DNA of 64,000 nucleotides from Photobacterium marinum (lineage in GTDB: Bacteria; Pseudomonadota; Gammaproteobacteria; Enterobacterales; Vibrionaceae). Of this stretch, positions 24,318 through 34,711 are shown piece after piece. Below the pieces are notes generated by a model. It searched no databases. It was given only the letters and a program-made list of their open reading frames with translations, and was not told where the DNA came from. Location of the stretch: assembly GCF_000331515.1 (NCBI RefSeq), contig NZ_AMZO01000015.1, positions 35,901-99,900 of the forward strand, in the 5' to 3' direction. Numbering within the stretch: the first letter of the stretch is position 1; each line of letters begins with the position of its first letter. Both the position numbers and the translations under genes were made by a program.

Positions 24318-24796
24318 GGTGTCCCACTTTGGATTTATATGTTTGTTCCACAATTTCACGATCATCACAGGCCGGATATCAGCCACTCTGTCCTTGCCCT
24401 GAAAAGGTGGAACAGACAATAACCATGAATAACTTATGGATTAATTTACGCCTAATGTAAGGGAAATCCTTCGCTTTAATTGCTTTAAATTTCTGTATAT
24501 GTAGGAAAATTTTCTCCTCCTGGCTTTATGAAGGAATGAGTTGTTAGCTTGGTCACACTTTCGAAGACAGCGAGTCTGTCAGCTGAAATAGATGTATATG
24601 AAGCAAAACGGAAAGCAGAAGAATAACCTGGCAGAACTGTAACTGAGTGATTGCAGAGGGGGAGTATGGATAAGAAGTCGGTGAAGCTAAACGGCGTCAT
24701 GAGGCTGTTCAGGTGGAATTCTACTTGGTTAAAAGCAATGGAGTTGATTTAAGCTACAGAGAGGCTGTCAGGTGCTGTAATGGCGATTAGCGGGCA
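24318..24796. other. Intergenic region between tkt and ridA
   Basis: This stretch carries the ridA promoter region (minus strand) and the downstream flank of tkt. A 71-codon frame on the minus strand (24485-24700) has no ribosome-binding site or recognisable protein, and I do not call it. Confidence 0.5.
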
Positions 24797-24823
24797 GAAA
24801 AAAGCCAGGCATTTGCCTGGCTT
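24797..24823 (-). terminator. Rho-independent terminator of tkt
   Basis: AAGCCAGGC (24802-24810), loop ATTT and GCCTGGCTT (24815-24823) form a 9-bp perfect stem. On the minus strand it runs into a T-tract, 30 bp after the tkt stop. Confidence 0.9.
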
Positions 24824-24852
24824 AAGAATTTAAAGGGTTGCTTAGCTATGAA

Positions 24853-26847
24853 TTAGCTCAACAGCTCTTTTGCAGTGTTCACTACGTTTTCAGTTGTGAA
24901 ACCGAACATCTTGAACAGCTCGCCTGCTGGTGCAGATTCACCGAAGGTAGTCATACCGATGATACGGCCGCCGAAACCAACGTACTTGTACCAGAAGTCA
25001 GCAATGCCTGCTTCGATAGCAATACGTGCAGTTACGTCTGATGGCAGTACCGCTTCACGGTAAGCTGCATCTTGCTTGTCGAACAGGTCAGTAGCTGGCA
25101 TCGAAACAACGCGAACCTTGCGGCCTTCAGCTGTTAGCTGTGCGTATGCTTCAGTTGCTAGTTCTACTTCAGAACCTGTAGCGATCAGGATTAGCTCTGG
25201 CTTGCCTTCACAGTCTTTCAGGATGTAGCCACCCTTCGCGATATCAGCAACTTGTGCTTCTGTACGCTCTTGCTGTGCCAGGTTCTGGCGAGAGAAGATC
25301 AGTGATGTTGGACCGTCTTTACGTTCGATAGCAAATTTCCAAGCTACAGCAGATTCAACCTGGTCACATGGACGCCATGTGCTCATGTTAGGAGTCAGGC
25401 GTAGTGAAGAGATTTGCTCTACAGGTTGGTGAGTCGGGCCATCTTCACCCAGACCGATTGAATCGTGAGTGTAAACCTGAATGTTCTGCACTTTCATTAG
25501 CGCAGCCATACGCATTGCGTTACGTGCGTATTCCATGAACATTAGGAAAGTTGCGCCGTATGGTACGAAGCCACCGTGAAGGGCAATACCGTTCATGATC
25601 GCAGTCATACCGAATTCACGTACACCGTAGTGGATGTAGTTACCAGAGAAGTCGTTTGTTTCAAGCGCTTTAGAACCAGACCACATGGTTAGGTTTGATG
25701 GCGCAAGGTCAGCTGAACCGCCCATGAATTCTGGAAGTAGCTTACCGAATGCTTCTAGTGCATTTTGAGATGCTTTACGTGAAGCGATGTTAGCTGGGTT
25801 AGCTTGAAGATCTGCAATGATAGCATTTGCTTTTTCTTCCCACTCTGCAGGAAGTTCGCCAGATGTACGGCGTTTGAATTCAGCTGCTAGCTCTGGGTGT
25901 GCTGCTGCGTAAGCGGCAAACTTCTCATCCCATGCTGCTTCTTTAGCTGCGCCTGCTTCTTTCGCATCCCACTCTGCAGCTACGTTTGCAGGGATTTCGA
26001 ATGGACCGTGGTTCCAGCCTAGGAATTCACGAGCTGCTGCAATTTCTTCAGCGCCTAGTGGAGCACCGTGGCAGTCGTGAGAACCAGCTTTGTTTGGAGA
26101 ACCGAAGCCGATGATTGTTTTACAGCAGATTAGCGTTGGTTTGCCAGTTTCAGCTTTAGCAGCTTCGATTGCCGCGTTGATAGCTTCTGGATCGTGACCG
26201 TCAACTGCTGGAATTACGTGCCAGCCGTAAGCTTCGAAACGCTTAGGCGTGTCGTCAGAGAACCAGCCTTCAACTTCACCGTCGATAGAGATGCCGTTGT
26301 CATCCCAGAAAGCAACTAGTTTGCCCAGACCTAGCGTACCAGCCAGAGAACATGCTTCGTGAGAGATACCTTCCATCATACAGCCGTCACCAAGGAACGC
26401 GTATGTGAAGTGATCAACGATGTCGTGACCTTCGCGGTTGAACTGGTCAGCCATTGCTTTTTCAGCAATCGCCATACCAACAGCGTTAGTAATACCCTGG
26501 CCTAGTGGACCAGTTGTTGTTTCAACACCTGGTGCGTAACCGTATTCTGGGTGGCCTGGTGTTTTTGAGTGAAGTTGACGGAAGTTCTTCAGATCATCGA
26601 TTGATAGTTCGTAACCTGTTAGGTGCAGCAGAGAGTAGATCAGCATTGAACCGTGGCCGTTAGATAGAATAAAACGGTCGCGATCAGCCCACTCAGGGTT
26701 TTGTGGGTTGTGGTTCATGTGGCTACGCCATAATACTTCAGCGATGTCTGCCATGCCCATAGGTGCACCTGGGTGACCTGAGTTTGCCTGCTGTACACCA
26801 TCCATGCTCAGGGCGCGGATTGCATTTGCTAACACTTTACGTTCCAT
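24853..26847 (-). CDS. tkt: Transketolase
   Basis: The 664-residue thiamine-diphosphate enzyme transfers two-carbon units between sugar phosphates in the non-oxidative pentose phosphate pathway. Conserved parts are [58 protein letters not shown], the ThDP motif [15 protein letters not shown] ... [14 protein letters not shown], and [14 protein letters not shown] in the middle domain. I start at the ATG at 26847 ([10 protein letters not shown], with GGAAA upstream), matching enteric TktA length, rather than an in-frame GTG four codons earlier. It lies 83 bp downstream of transaldolase on the same strand, with a hairpin between them. Confidence 0.97.
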   Translation of the reverse strand: MERKVLANAIRALSMDGVQQANSGHPGAPMGMADIAEVLWRSHMNHNPQNPEWADRDRFILSNGHGSMLIYSLLHLTGYELSIDDLKNFRQLHSKTPGHPEYGYAPGVETTTGPLGQGITNAVGMAIAEKAMADQFNREGHDIVDHFTYAFLGDGCMMEGISHEACSLAGTLGLGKLVAFWDDNGISIDGEVEGWFSDDTPKRFEAYGWHVIPAVDGHDPEAINAAIEAAKAETGKPTLICCKTIIGFGSPNKAGSHDCHGAPLGAEEIAAAREFLGWNHGPFEIPANVAAEWDAKEAGAAKEAAWDEKFAAYAAAHPELAAEFKRRTSGELPAEWEEKANAIIADLQANPANIASRKASQNALEAFGKLLPEFMGGSADLAPSNLTMWSGSKALETNDFSGNYIHYGVREFGMTAIMNGIALHGGFVPYGATFLMFMEYARNAMRMAALMKVQNIQVYTHDSIGLGEDGPTHQPVEQISSLRLTPNMSTWRPCDQVESAVAWKFAIERKDGPTSLIFSRQNLAQQERTEAQVADIAKGGYILKDCEGKPELILIATGSEVELATEAYAQLTAEGRKVRVVSMPATDLFDKQDAAYREAVLPSDVTARIAIEAGIADFWYKYVGFGGRIIGMTTFGESAPAGELFKMFGFTTENVVNTAKELLS

Positions 26848-26887
26848 ATTGGTTTCCACTATAGAATATTTTTGAATCGAAAAAGGA

Positions 26888-26914
26888 AGAAAGCGGCTAA
26901 CCGGGCCGCTTTCT
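26888..26914 (-). terminator. Hairpin between talB and tkt
   Basis: AGAAAGCGGC (26888-26897) and GCCGCTTTCT (26905-26914) form a perfect 10-bp stem with a 7-nt loop, followed on the minus strand by CTTCCTTTTTCG. It could terminate part of the talB transcripts or stabilise the 3' end of talB mRNA, making tkt expression lower or separate. Confidence 0.65.
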
Positions 26915-26930
26915 GATATTTAGTTAACGC

Positions 26931-27881
26931 TTATAGACGCTCTGCGATCATTGCTTCTAGTTTGCCCTGATCGACAGCGAAGTTACGGATACCGTCAGCC
27001 AGTTTTTCAACTGCCATAGCATCTTGGTTGTGATCCCATAGGAATTCAGCGTGAGTCATTGCTGCTGGACGTTCTTTGATTTCTACGTCTGCAGAAAGCT
27101 TCTGAACTACTTCGCCTTCAGCGTCGCTTAGTTCTTGTAGTAGCTGCGGGCTGATAGTCAGGCGGTCACAACCTGCTAGTTCAAGGATTTCACCTGTGTT
27201 ACGGAAGCTTGCGCCCATAACAACAGTGTTGTAGCCGTGTTCTTTGTAGTAGTTGTAGATACCTGTTACAGAAATAACACCTGGATCTTCCTGTGCTTCA
27301 AAGTCACGACCTTCTTTCGCTTTGTACCAGTCCATGATGCGGCCAACGAAAGGAGAAATCAGGAATACGCCTGCTTCTGCACATGCACGAGCCTGAGCAA
27401 AAGAGAATAGTAGAGTCAGGTTACAGTTGATGCCTTCTTTTTCGAGCACTTCAGCCGCGCGGATGCCTTCCCATGTTGAAGCCAGCTTGATCAGGATGCG
27501 ATCGTTGGTGATGCCAGCATCGTTGTACATTTTGATTAGCTGGCGAGCTTTCGCGATGCTGCCTTCTGTGTCGTAAGAAAGACGAGCATCAACTTCTGTA
27601 GAGATGCGGCCAGGTACAACTTTCAGGATTTCTTTACCGATGTTAACAGCAAGCATGTCGCAAGTGTCTTGAACCTGCTGTGCTTTGTCGTTGCTTTGTG
27701 CTTTTGCGTACTCGATAGCCTGATCGATTAGAGGAGCGTATTCAGCGATTTGAGCTGCTTTAAGGATCAGAGACGGGTTAGTCGTCGCATCTTCAGGCTG
27801 ATACTTACTGATTGCTTCAATGTCGCCGGTGTCAGCAACAACAGTTGTTAGCGCGCGAAGTTGTTCCAGTTTAGTGCTCAT
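26931..27881 (-). CDS. talB: Transaldolase
   Basis: This 316-residue class I aldolase of the pentose phosphate pathway transfers a dihydroxyacetone unit between sedoheptulose 7-phosphate and glyceraldehyde 3-phosphate. The Schiff-base lysine lies in [17 protein letters not shown]. Other signatures are [37 protein letters not shown] and [11 protein letters not shown], and [17 protein letters not shown] sequence near residue 210. Its length equals E. coli TalB. It is upstream of tkt on the same strand, forming a two-gene unit seen in vibrios. Confidence 0.97.
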   Translation of the reverse strand: MSTKLEQLRALTTVVADTGDIEAISKYQPEDATTNPSLILKAAQIAEYAPLIDQAIEYAKAQSNDKAQQVQDTCDMLAVNIGKEILKVVPGRISTEVDARLSYDTEGSIAKARQLIKMYNDAGITNDRILIKLASTWEGIRAAEVLEKEGINCNLTLLFSFAQARACAEAGVFLISPFVGRIMDWYKAKEGRDFEAQEDPGVISVTGIYNYYKEHGYNTVVMGASFRNTGEILELAGCDRLTISPQLLQELSDAEGEVVQKLSADVEIKERPAAMTHAEFLWDHNQDAMAVEKLADGIRNFAVDQGKLEAMIAERL

Positions 27882-28470
27882 ATCTTTCGACCTTCAATGT
27901 GTTAGGGCTTATCTGATTGCTAGCTAAAAGTGTAGCCAGAAAAGGTATTTTTACCTGTAAATAACCCAAATGTTTTGTCCCCCGTACGCGGGTGGTGAAC
28001 ATATGGATCATTCGAGAACAATTGATGTGCTGATAATTAGCTTTTTACTGCAACTTGTCAATTATCAAACATATCAAATCGTGCATAGATCGCATTTTTT
28101 TGTCTTATTTGGGCTCTTGAATAATAAAAAGCCAAAATATGTTGAAAGATGTGGTTGGTAATTAATGAGAACGGCGTGAGCAAATGATCGGTGGTGTGTT
28201 CTTTTGTTCGGTGTGTGGGTGGGAATAATATACATTTCAAGACATAGGTTGTATGTATGTCACTACAAGCGGTGCTGATTATGAATTGATTCTTGGTTGG
28301 GAATTAATGTAGAGCTTTTTGCGTTGTATGATCGTGGAATGCCGGAGAAGCAACAAAAGTACAAAAATGTTACATCTCGTAGATTGAATTCACTCGAAGA
28401 AATACCTGAGCGTAAGAATTTGGTGGCTGAGATAATTTTCATGTTTTCTTTATAAGAAGTAAGGATGAAC
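27882..28470. other. Intergenic region between divergent talB and acyltransferase genes
   Basis: This stretch presumably holds the talB promoter on the minus strand and the acyltransferase promoter on the plus strand. The sequence is AT-rich. I see no convincing gene, RNA or regulatory palindrome. Two short minus-strand frames here (28058-28240 and 28263-28472) lack support. Confidence 0.5.
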
Positions 28471-29655
28471 ATGAATAAGCAAATTCCGATACTGACGCCG
28501 CTACGTGGTTTTGCGGCTCTCTGTGTCGTGTTTTTCCATGCCCGCCTGATATTTTTTGTGCAGTGGAAAGATCCCGTCAGTGAATATACCCACTTTATTG
28601 AGAACAGTTACCTGTGGGTTGATCTGTTTTTCGTGCTCAGTGGTTTCGTCATGATGCATATTTATCAGCAAACTTTCTTGCAGGGAATTAGCGTGGCGAA
28701 ATGGCGTCATTTTATGTGGCTGCGTTTTTCGCGGATTTATCCGCTGTTTCTGTCGACTTTGCTGGTATTAGTGTTGTGGGAAAGCGTTAAGTATTTTGCA
28801 GCTGTCGGGTTTTATGGCGGACCATTATTTGAGGCTTGGGGGGTGAACGGCATTCCTGCTTTTGCCGGACCGTTTAACAGCGGTGACACACTGATGGCTA
28901 ATTTCTTGATGTTACATGCCGTTGTTAATTTGGATTTGTCGTGGAATATCTCTTCATGGTCGCTGAGTGTGGAGTGGTTGTGTTACATGGTCTTTCCTCT
29001 TCTTATTCCTATGCTATCAGTCCGCTCTCGAAACAGTGTGTGGATGCCGGTAGTGATCATCTGTATTTGGACTGGAATAAATAAGAACCACGGCTCGCTG
29101 GATGTGACTGGGGATTTGTACGCCTTTATACGTGGCTTATGTGGATTTGCCATGGGAGCCTGGCTACGTAATGTCGTCCTTTCTCTGGTTGTGAAGAAGT
29201 GGTTTGATAACGATGCTGCTTTATTAAGTGTATTCCTGATGTCTCTTTGGTTGATGCATTTGCCTAAAGAAGGTAGCCACAACGTCTATGTGGTACTGGT
29301 GTTTTCTCTGATGGTATTTATTGCAGCGCAGCAGTCAGAACGTCAGACTCCGGTATTTAAAATGATGGATAACCGGGTGACGCGTTTTCTGGGGGATATT
29401 TCCTATTCAGTTTACTTGTGGCATGCAGTGCTCTTGCTAGTTGGTGTTGAAGTATTAAATCTGATTGCACCAGAAGCGCTAGCTTCGTGGTTTACTCAAA
29501 CCAGTTGGTCGGCAGGGATGTGGGGAATGGCAGCATTTATGGCTGTGACTATCCTAATTTCTTCGCTTAGTTACTATGGCTTAGAGCGACCAGCCATGAA
29601 ATATCTGCGTAAGAAGTTTCAGACTCAGCGCTATGAAGTTTCGAAAGCGTCTTAA
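28471..29655 (+). CDS. Acyltransferase family 3 (OafA/YrhL-like) membrane protein
   Basis: The 394-residue polytopic protein has about ten transmembrane segments. The N-terminal signature is PILTPLRGFAALCVVFFHARLIFF, which includes the conserved R and H of acyltransferase-3 enzymes, followed by SYLWVDLFFVLSGFVMMHIY and the later LGDISYSVYLWHAVLL. These enzymes O-acetylate sugars of lipopolysaccharide, exopolysaccharide or other surface glycans at the inner membrane. Two in-frame ATGs lie six bases apart. The second (28471) is better spaced from AAGG. It is a single gene between talB-tkt and the distal end of CRISPR array 1. No glycan gene cluster is adjacent. Confidence 0.88.
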   Translation: MNKQIPILTPLRGFAALCVVFFHARLIFFVQWKDPVSEYTHFIENSYLWVDLFFVLSGFVMMHIYQQTFLQGISVAKWRHFMWLRFSRIYPLFLSTLLVLVLWESVKYFAAVGFYGGPLFEAWGVNGIPAFAGPFNSGDTLMANFLMLHAVVNLDLSWNISSWSLSVEWLCYMVFPLLIPMLSVRSRNSVWMPVVIICIWTGINKNHGSLDVTGDLYAFIRGLCGFAMGAWLRNVVLSLVVKKWFDNDAALLSVFLMSLWLMHLPKEGSHNVYVVLVFSLMVFIAAQQSERQTPVFKMMDNRVTRFLGDISYSVYLWHAVLLLVGVEVLNLIAPEALASWFTQTSWSAGMWGMAAFMAVTILISSLSYYGLERPAMKYLRKKFQTQRYEVSKAS

Positions 29656-29705
29656 TCGATAGATATGTAACTATTGATATTGCATGGAGGCAATATGTTA
29701 GACGA

Positions 29706-31127
29706 GTTTCAATCCACGCTCCCGCGGAGGGAGCGACATAGCCAGTGCCCTGATTAACCGCTACCGTGCGGTTTCAATCCACGCTCCCGCGGAGGGAGCG
29801 ACTAATCACCCAGATTATTACTGCGGTTTTGATCCGGTTTCAATCCACGCTCCCGCGGAGGGAGCGACTTTACTGTCGACGCAACCCCAAGCAAGACAAC
29901 CGGGTTTCAATCCACGCTCCCGCGGAGGGAGCGACTAGAGAGATTCTATTTGAGGTTGGTGTTATAAGTGTTTCAATCCACGCTCCCGCGGAGGGAGCGA
30001 CACGTGCGCAGTCAGCTCTTATTCGGTAATCACGAGTTTCAATCCACGCTCCCGCGGAGGGAGCGACAAATGTAGTCATGCATTCCGCCAGAACCGAAAG
30101 TGTTTCAATCCACGCTCCCGCGGAGGGAGCGACAGGCAAAGCACCGAAAGAGTTTAAGCGTAAAGTTGTTTCAATCCACGCTCCCGCGGAGGGAGCGACT
30201 TCAGGCCTGAGGCTGTTACTGTATATGTTGATGTGTTTCAATCCACGCTCCCGCGGAGGGAGCGACCTGAATAGGTTTGATCATCGCCAGTAACAATCCA
30301 TGTTTCAATCCACGCTCCCGCGGAGGGAGCGACTTCTGCACCCGGCGTTGAGGATGGCAGTTACCTAGTTTCAATCCACGCTCCCGCGGAGGGAGCGACG
30401 TAGGGCAACCGTAGCCTTGGCTGTAGTTTCAAGTTTCAATCCACGCTCCCGCGGAGGGAGCGACCACTCATTTCTCACTCCACTCAATTAACATCTCAAG
30501 TTTCAATCCACGCTCCCGCGGAGGGAGCGACGACAATTCAGCGGGTAAAGGTTAGCTGTAGTGTGTTTCAATCCACGCTCCCGCGGAGGGAGCGACGTAA
30601 ACCTATGAGCAACGAATTAATCGTAATTGAAGTTTCAATCCACGCTCCCGCGGAGGGAGCGACCATGGCTTCGTGATAACAATTACATCACATCTCAGTT
30701 TCAATCCACGCTCCCGCGGAGGGAGCGACAAGGCTTTGTCGCCACTAAAGCCCATTGTAAGCAGTGTTTCAATCCACGCTCCCGCGGAGGGAGCGACATG
30801 CTCGTGACGTTCCTTTCGGTCGTCATCAGCTGTTTCAATCCACGCTCCCGCGGAGGGAGCGACTAAATCTGATGGTGAGCTGCCTACTTCATTTTCGGTT
30901 TCAATCCACGCTCCCGCGGAGGGAGCGACATCGACTGGGTGAATGTTTCCATCGACAATTTGAGTTTCAATCCACGCTCCCGCGGAGGGAGCGACCTCAG
31001 AATGGTGTGACCCGGTACTCAAAAGTTCATGTTTCAATCCACGCTCCCGCGGAGGGAGCGACAATTAGATCTCTGGCTGAGTCATGATCAACTTTGTTTC
31101 AATCCACGCTCCCGCGGAGGGAGCGAC
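29706..31127 (-). CRISPR. Type I-C CRISPR array 1: 22 repeats, 21 spacers
   Basis: I counted twenty-two 32-bp repeats that look identical, from 29706-29737 to 31096-31127, separated by spacers of 33-36 nt (mostly 34). In the functional orientation (minus strand) the repeat begins GTCGCTCCCTCC and ends GTGGATTGAAAC, with a 7-bp stem CGCTCCC/GGGAGCG and loop TCCGC. GTGGATTGAAAC is the usual 3' handle of type I-C. Transcription runs leftward from the leader at 31128-31301. The leader-distal repeat (29706) is perfect. No two spacers look alike, and I saw none shared with array 2 by eye. Confidence 0.97.
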
Positions 31128-31301
31128 AGCCTTCCGGAGAAGGCTTAAATAATCTACGCCAAATAAGCACAAAACGCTAACACGGCCTCCTGCTCATTAA
31201 TATGGGGCAGTTTAATATCTCAATTTATTAAAGAGCTTAACTTTCAATAGACTATCTGCGCGCTAACCTACTGGGGTTTTGATGAGAACAAGAGGTTAGC
31301 G
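31128..31301 (-). promoter_or_regulatory. Leader of CRISPR array 1
   Basis: This AT-rich region, read on the minus strand, is homologous to the leader of array 2. Shared blocks are the 26 nt abutting the first repeat (31128-31153, 23/26 identical, containing the hairpin AGCCTTC/GAAGGCT), GTTAGCG (31175-31181) at 47 nt from the repeat, a 27-nt block at 31222-31248 (25/27) and a distal block at 31261-31301 framed by CGCTAACC and GGTTAGCG. It presumably holds the array promoter and the Cas1-Cas2 integration signals. Confidence 0.85.
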
Positions 31302-31468
31302 TCACGCTTTGTATTCAGGTTATTTATCAATAAAGCGGATAATTATGTGGGTTGCATTGCATATGTGGTAGCGCAATATAAAACAAGTTGAGTTTGTGAT
31401 CTTTATTCATTTTATCAAGCTGCCAAATGCTAAGACTGTAGTTTTATTGATCGAAGAAAATAGCAGTC
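31302..31468 (+). promoter_or_regulatory. Upstream region of the cas operon
   Basis: The 167 bp between leader 1 and the cas3 start presumably contain the cas operon promoter. The DNA is AT-rich. I could not assign -35 and -10 boxes with confidence, and I see no regulator gene or clear operator here. Confidence 0.4.
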
Positions 31469-33964
31469 ATGTCATTTATAGCCCATTGCCGTGAAGATGA
31501 TGCGTGTCAGCAAACTGTATTTGAACACTTATCGCAAACAAGTGATTTATCAGCTCGTTTTGCACAAAAAATTGGATTACCCAATTCGGGAAAATTGCTT
31601 GGGTTACTTCATGACTTTGGCAAGTACAGCGGTGCGTTTCAGGCCTATATACAATCAGCGCAAGGTTTGATTGACCCTGATGCGTTGAACTTTGTCGACG
31701 CCAAAAGTCATAAAGGCAAAATCGATCACGCCACCGCCGGGGCGCAATATCTCTATCAGCGTTTACGTCAGTATGGTCGACAGGGGCAAGGTGAACTCTG
31801 CGGGCAGGTGTTGGCGTTGAGCATTGCCTCTCATCATAGTGGGCTTATTGATATGTTGGCGGCGGATTTTAATAAAGGCAATGTATTTGACAGAAGGATG
31901 CAGAAGTCGAACGACAAAACACATTTTGCTGAGTGTTGTCAAAATGCTGAACCTGAGTTACTTGAACAATTAGAGCTGCTGCTTGGTAGTGATGGAAAAG
32001 CGCCGGTTGTCCTGAAAGAAATGGGGGAGTGCCTCTGCCAGATGCTCGGCTCACCCAATCAGGCTGATAGTATTACCAAGAGTTTTGTGCTGGGTTTTCT
32101 ATCTCGCTTTATGTTTAGCTGTGTGGTTGATGCCGATCGGATAAATAGCGCGGAATTTTGCGAGCCGCGGCGGCTGGAAGAGCGATTGTCCAAGCCTGAA
32201 AAGCCGGATTGGGTGGTAGCGATTGAGCGTCTTGAAAATCACCTTTCTGCATTATCACCACGTAACCCCATCGATCATATTCGCCAACAAATTTCTCACC
32301 GATGCCAGCAGCAGGCGTTGCTGCCTAAAGGCGTTTACAGCCTCACTGTGCCGACTGGCGGCGGTAAAACCTATGCCAGTCTGCGTTATGCGGTGCATCA
32401 TGCCTGCAAGCACAAGATGGATAGGATTTTCTACATCATCCCCTTTACTTCAATCATTGAACAAAACGCGGCAGTTATTCGCGATGTGCTCGAACAAGAG
32501 GGCGACCTTCATACTTGGGTGCTTGAACACCATTCCAGCCTGGAGCCGGAGGCGCAAACATGGAAAAGCAAAATCAGTGCAGATAATTGGGATGCACCGG
32601 TTGTTGTTACCACCATGGTACAGTTTTTAGAGGCCTTATTTGCCGGAGGAACACGCAGTGTAAGGCGGCTTCACCAATTGGCGAACAGTGTGCTGGTTTT
32701 TGATGAAATCCAAACGTTGCCTATTAACTGTACTCATCTGTTTTGTAATGCATTGGACTTTCTGATCAGGCATACAGGATCAACCGCGGTGCTATGTACG
32801 GCAACCCAGCCATTGCTCGATAAGCTTGATAATCCCCATAAGGGGCAGCTGTCGGTTTCAGGTGAACTGGTTGAGGATGTTTCCCGGTTGTTCAATGACT
32901 TGAAACGGGTTCATGTCGAAAATGCCTGTAAGCCTCCCGGTTGGGAGTTAGATGAAATTGCCGAGCTTGCGCTAGGTGAATTTGAACAAAAGGGCAGTTG
33001 CTTAACCATCGTCAATACCAAGCAGTGGGCACAGGATTTATATCAGGCGTGTGCGGGGCGGGTAGATAGCGAGGCACTGTTTCATTTAAGTACTAATCAA
33101 TGCCCGGCACACCGGAAAAGGCTACTTATCCTTATTCGCCAGCGGCTGGCGGCGGGTGAACCGGTGATGTGTTTTAGCACTCAGTTAATTGAAGCTGGCG
33201 TCGATGTCGATTTTGCCACGGTTATTCGTTTTCTTGCCGGGCTTGATTCTATTGCCCAGGCCGCAGGCCGTTGTAACCGCAATGGACGGCAACCTTGCGC
33301 AACCGTGTATGTGATTAACCCGCGCGAAGAAAATACCCGGATGCTCATTGATATAGATAAAGGGAAAGACGTTGCGTTGCGGGTAATGAGTGAAGGTTTT
33401 GATGATTTGCTCTGCCCGCAGGCGATGGAACGTTATTTTGAATATTATTTTTATCAGCGCTCGGATGATATGGATTATCGGTGCAAAGATAGTCAGCAGA
33501 ATGCTACGTCACTTCTAACGCTTTTATCGAACAATTTTGAACACCCTCTCGCTTCAAATGACCAGCGTGTGGCTCGGGGCTGCCTGCCGCGATTAGAGCA
33601 GTCATTTATGGAAGCCGGGAGAATTTTCCAGGCGATTAATGCGCCTACACAGGCGGTGATTGTGCCTTATCAGCAGACTGAAACAGAGCTGACGGATGGC
33701 TTAATGTCGGCAGATGAGATCATTAATACGCTATGTAGCAAAGACGAAAAATTCGACGCCCAGGTCTATTATCACGCCCTGCGACAGGCTCAAAAATACA
33801 GTGTCAATGTTTTTCCTAATGTCTGGGACAAACTTATTCAGGCGCAAGCTGTGGCCGAAACACAACCAGGATCCGGGGTGTATTACCTTCTCGAACAATA
33901 TTACGACGCAGATTTCGGCTTAAGTACTGAACCTGTGTCGTCATCCAGCTTTATTTGCTGCTAA
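31469..33964 (+). CDS. cas3: CRISPR-associated nuclease-helicase Cas3 (type I-C)
   Basis: The product is an 831-residue fused HD nuclease and SF2 helicase. The HD domain carries LGLLHDFGKYSGAF, KIDHATAGAQYLY and SIASHHSGLIDML. The helicase carries Walker A in LTVPTGGGKTYASLRYA, VVVTTMVQFLEALF, the DExx box in VLVFDEIQTLP, CTATQPLL and motif VI in IAQAAGRCNRNGRQ. It is recruited by Cascade after target recognition, then unwinds and degrades the non-target strand. All key residues seem present, so interference should be possible. It is the first gene of the operon, 12 bp ahead of cas5c. Confidence 0.97.
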   Translation: MSFIAHCREDDACQQTVFEHLSQTSDLSARFAQKIGLPNSGKLLGLLHDFGKYSGAFQAYIQSAQGLIDPDALNFVDAKSHKGKIDHATAGAQYLYQRLRQYGRQGQGELCGQVLALSIASHHSGLIDMLAADFNKGNVFDRRMQKSNDKTHFAECCQNAEPELLEQLELLLGSDGKAPVVLKEMGECLCQMLGSPNQADSITKSFVLGFLSRFMFSCVVDADRINSAEFCEPRRLEERLSKPEKPDWVVAIERLENHLSALSPRNPIDHIRQQISHRCQQQALLPKGVYSLTVPTGGGKTYASLRYAVHHACKHKMDRIFYIIPFTSIIEQNAAVIRDVLEQEGDLHTWVLEHHSSLEPEAQTWKSKISADNWDAPVVVTTMVQFLEALFAGGTRSVRRLHQLANSVLVFDEIQTLPINCTHLFCNALDFLIRHTGSTAVLCTATQPLLDKLDNPHKGQLSVSGELVEDVSRLFNDLKRVHVENACKPPGWELDEIAELALGEFEQKGSCLTIVNTKQWAQDLYQACAGRVDSEALFHLSTNQCPAHRKRLLILIRQRLAAGEPVMCFSTQLIEAGVDVDFATVIRFLAGLDSIAQAAGRCNRNGRQPCATVYVINPREENTRMLIDIDKGKDVALRVMSEGFDDLLCPQAMERYFEYYFYQRSDDMDYRCKDSQQNATSLLTLLSNNFEHPLASNDQRVARGCLPRLEQSFMEAGRIFQAINAPTQAVIVPYQQTETELTDGLMSADEIINTLCSKDEKFDAQVYYHALRQAQKYSVNVFPNVWDKLIQAQAVAETQPGSGVYYLLEQYYDADFGLSTEPVSSSSFICC

Positions 33965-33976
33965 GGAGGCAGATAA

Positions 33977-34711
33977 GTGAAAACAACGCCTAAGAACAGC
34001 ATTAGTTTTCGGGTATGGGGACGTTATGCCCTGTTTACCGATCCCGTTACCAAAATTGGTGGCGAAAAATGCAGTTATCACGTACCCACTTATGAAGCAT
34101 TAAAAGGAATTTTAAAATCGGTTTACTGGAAGCCGACCTTTACCTGGGTTATCGACCGTGTGCGGATCATTAAACCCATTCGCACTCAGACTAAAGGAAC
34201 CAAGCCTTTGGTGTGGGGAGGTGGTAACAGCCTGGCAATTTATACCTTCCTGCATGATGTGGAATATCAGGTAGAGGCCCATTTTGAATGGAACGAGCAT
34301 CGGCCGAAGTTGGCGAAAGACCGCATTGACGGTAAGCACTTTGCCATTGCCCGGCGGATGTTGGAAAAAGGCGGACGGCAGGATATTTTTCTGGGAACCC
34401 GTGACTGTCAGGGTTATGTTGAACCTTGTGAATTCGGCGCCGGAGAGAGTGCTTATGACAACCTCGATGAGCTGGGTTTTGGCCTGATGTTCCACGGTTT
34501 TGGTTATCCTGATGAAACCGGAGGTAAGAACCTTGAAAGTCGTTTTTGGTATCCGGTTATGCGTGAGGGAATTATTGAGTTTGCCTCGCCGTCTCAGTTT
34601 GATGGCCAGGATCCTATGTTGGTAAAACGCACGGTTCGCCCGATGACGGCCAAAGAGTTCAACTTGGATGACAACCTGAAAGCAGTTGAACAGGAAGAGG
34701 GCGAGCTATGA
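33977..34711 (+). CDS. cas5: Cas5c, crRNA-processing endoribonuclease of type I-C
   Basis: The product is a 244-residue RAMP protein. In type I-C it replaces Cas6: it cuts the repeat 3' of the stem and stays on the 5' handle of the crRNA. The residues corresponding to the catalytic triad of characterised Cas5c proteins are visible as Tyr50 (KSVYWKP) and Lys120-His121 (RIDGKHFAIARRML). The N-terminal FRVWGRYALFTDPVTKIGGEK and the glycine-rich GLMFHGFGYPDETGG are typical. The start is GTG at 33977 behind an excellent AAGGAGG. It overlaps cas8c by 4 bp. Confidence 0.96.
   Translation: MKTTPKNSISFRVWGRYALFTDPVTKIGGEKCSYHVPTYEALKGILKSVYWKPTFTWVIDRVRIIKPIRTQTKGTKPLVWGGGNSLAIYTFLHDVEYQVEAHFEWNEHRPKLAKDRIDGKHFAIARRMLEKGGRQDIFLGTRDCQGYVEPCEFGAGESAYDNLDELGFGLMFHGFGYPDETGGKNLESRFWYPVMREGIIEFASPSQFDGQDPMLVKRTVRPMTAKEFNLDDNLKAVEQEEGEL

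Noticed and set aside
24485..24700. 71-codon minus-strand frame between ridA and tkt
   Set aside because: No ribosome-binding site, no recognisable sequence and no conserved start context.
28263..28472. 69-codon minus-strand frame upstream of the acyltransferase
   Set aside because: It overlaps the promoter region of a convincing gene and has no ribosome-binding site or family features.
29766..31087. Open reading frames with repeated RSRGG/TLPRRER/PSAGAWIET-like motifs across array 1
   Set aside because: They are translations of the CRISPR repeats in different frames, with no ribosome-binding site.
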